Below, one piece after another: positions 31,458-32,291 of a stretch of DNA of 32,291 nucleotides. The translations under genes were made by a program, and so were the position numbers. The first letter of the stretch is position 1. The number at the start of each line of letters is the position of its first letter. The notes below the pieces were generated by a model that was not told where the DNA came from, ran no database searches, and saw only the letters and a program-made list of their open reading frames with translations. Source of the DNA: Bacteroidales bacterium (GTDB lineage Bacteria; Bacteroidota; Bacteroidia; Bacteroidales; B18-G4); assembly GCA_030606625.1 (NCBI GenBank), contig JAUWGC010000007.1, positions 1 to 32,291 of the forward strand, written 5' to 3'.

Positions 31458-32291
31458 ATGTTTAAAGCAAAATATATCATAATCATGGTTATAGGTATGT
31501 CGATTTTCACAAATGGGTGCCAATCCCAGGAAGAACAGGGTTCTGCCAAGCTTAAGAACAGGAAGCCTGCAGTTGCCGGCAGGTTCTATGAAGGAGATCC
31601 TGTAAAATTAAACGCTGATTTAGAAGCTCTTTTTTCCACTGCTGTACCCAAAAAGTATGACCATGTGATGGCAGTGATCTCGCCACATGCAGGATTTGTT
31701 TTCTCAGGTGGGGTTGCGGCCTCAAGTTTCAACCAGATTGAAACAAACAAGGATTATGACAATATCTTTATCCTTGCTTCAAGTCACCGGATTTCTTTTG
31801 ATGGGGCTTCTGTATACGATATTGGTAATTATGAAATGCCTTTGGGAACAGTCGAAGTTAATTTACCTTTAGCCAATGAACTGATCAAAAAAAATGAAGT
31901 TTTTACTTTCAGGCAGGATGCGCATCTTGATGAGCATAGTCTTGAAGTTCAACTGCCTTTTCTGCAGTATAAGTTAAAGGACAATTTCAGGATAATACCT
32001 ATTGTGATAGGGACACAAAATCCGTCAGCATGTAAAAAGATAGCTGCTGCATTAAAACCTTATTTTGGCGGAGACAACTTGTTTGTTATCAGCACTGATT
32101 TTTCACATTACCCGTCGTACGAAGATGCTCAAATGGTTGATCATCTTACGACAGAAGCCATTTTATCAAAAAATCCTGAAAAGCTATTAAAAACACTTAA
32201 AGACAATGATAAAAAGAATATTTATAACCTTGCAACGAGTCTTTGTGGCTGGACTTCTGTCTTAAGCTTACTTTATATCATTCAGGATAAT
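31458..32291 (+). CDS. amrB: AmmeMemoRadiSam system protein B (MEMO-like), lipoprotein-like leader; 3' end outside window
   Basis: The frame is open from ATG 31458 to the last base (278 codons, no stop). The first 21 residues form a short hydrophobic leader ending in IFTNGC, a relaxed lipobox with Cys21, followed by QSQEEQ. The MEMO domain starts at NRKPAVAGRFYEGDP. The putative metal-site and catalytic residues of the MEMO family are present: His77 in SPHAGF, His110 in SSHR, His160 in DEHSLEVQLPF, Asp214 and His217 in STDFSHY, and Cys263 in LCGWTS. MEMO proteins resemble metal-dependent dioxygenases; their bacterial role is unknown. An AMMECR1 domain may follow beyond the window, either fused or as the next gene. 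Confidence 0.88.
   Translation, partial: MFKAKYIIIMVIGMSIFTNGCQSQEEQGSAKLKNRKPAVAGRFYEGDPVKLNADLEALFSTAVPKKYDHVMAVISPHAGFVFSGGVAASSFNQIETNKDYDNIFILASSHRISFDGASVYDIGNYEMPLGTVEVNLPLANELIKKNEVFTFRQDAHLDEHSLEVQLPFLQYKLKDNFRIIPIVIGTQNPSACKKIAAALKPYFGGDNLFVISTDFSHYPSYEDAQMVDHLTTEAILSKNPEKLLKTLKDNDKKNIYNLATSLCGWTSVLSLLYIIQDN

Overview
This 32.3 kb window looks like a chromosomal segment of a Bacteroidota bacterium, probably Bacteroidales-like. The evidence is AT-rich DNA, three type IX secretion (T9SS) C-terminal sorting domains, a GWxTD-domain protein, DUF4199 and DUF4831 proteins, a type III glutamine synthetase, and promoters of the Bacteroidetes form TTG-N17-20-TAnnTTTG with few Shine-Dalgarno sites. 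The genus cannot be read from the sequence.

Layout. Positions 1-5614 hold the end of a GWxTD protein, a four-helix-bundle (S23/IVS-type) gene between inverted repeat arrays, a secreted papain-like protease, rlmB, rplS and trmD. Positions 5929-9348 hold a secreted subtilase and a phosphohexomutase. Positions 9469-12612 are a minus-strand operon ugd, uxs, rmlD that makes UDP-glucuronate, UDP-xylose and a dTDP-deoxysugar. Positions 12626-14092 are a graveyard: an IS66 TnpB remnant, nested palindromic repeats, a symmetric 88-nt hairpin and the beheaded 3' end of a T9SS cargo gene. Then come tRNA-Lys, a YrdC/Sua5-type gene and the SRP RNA gene (ffs), the two RNA genes having near-consensus promoters. 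Positions 15121-18854 are a plus-strand operon (DUF4199, GT2, GT4, hddA). Positions 20225-24042 are a second operon (nitroreductase, gmhA, hddC, gmhB-like, sodium:solute symporter). With hddA these supply every step from sedoheptulose 7-phosphate to GDP-D-glycero-D-manno-heptose. glnN and a DUF4831 protein follow. The right end carries part of an AmmeMemoRadiSam system: a radical SAM enzyme, a polytopic spermidine-synthase-like protein and, divergently, a MEMO-like protein that runs off the window.

Two things stand out. First, many intergenic spaces carry short tandem arrays with a strict 7-bp period. Words differ between loci but belong to related A-R-W-type families, are often arranged as inverted pairs around a gene or spacer, and sometimes supply a gene's stop codon or a promoter -7 box. 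Second, the AmmeMemoRadiSam proteins here appear to be targeted outside the cytoplasm: the MEMO protein has a lipoprotein-like leader and the radical SAM enzyme has a Tat-like leader, next to a membrane aminopropyltransferase-like protein.
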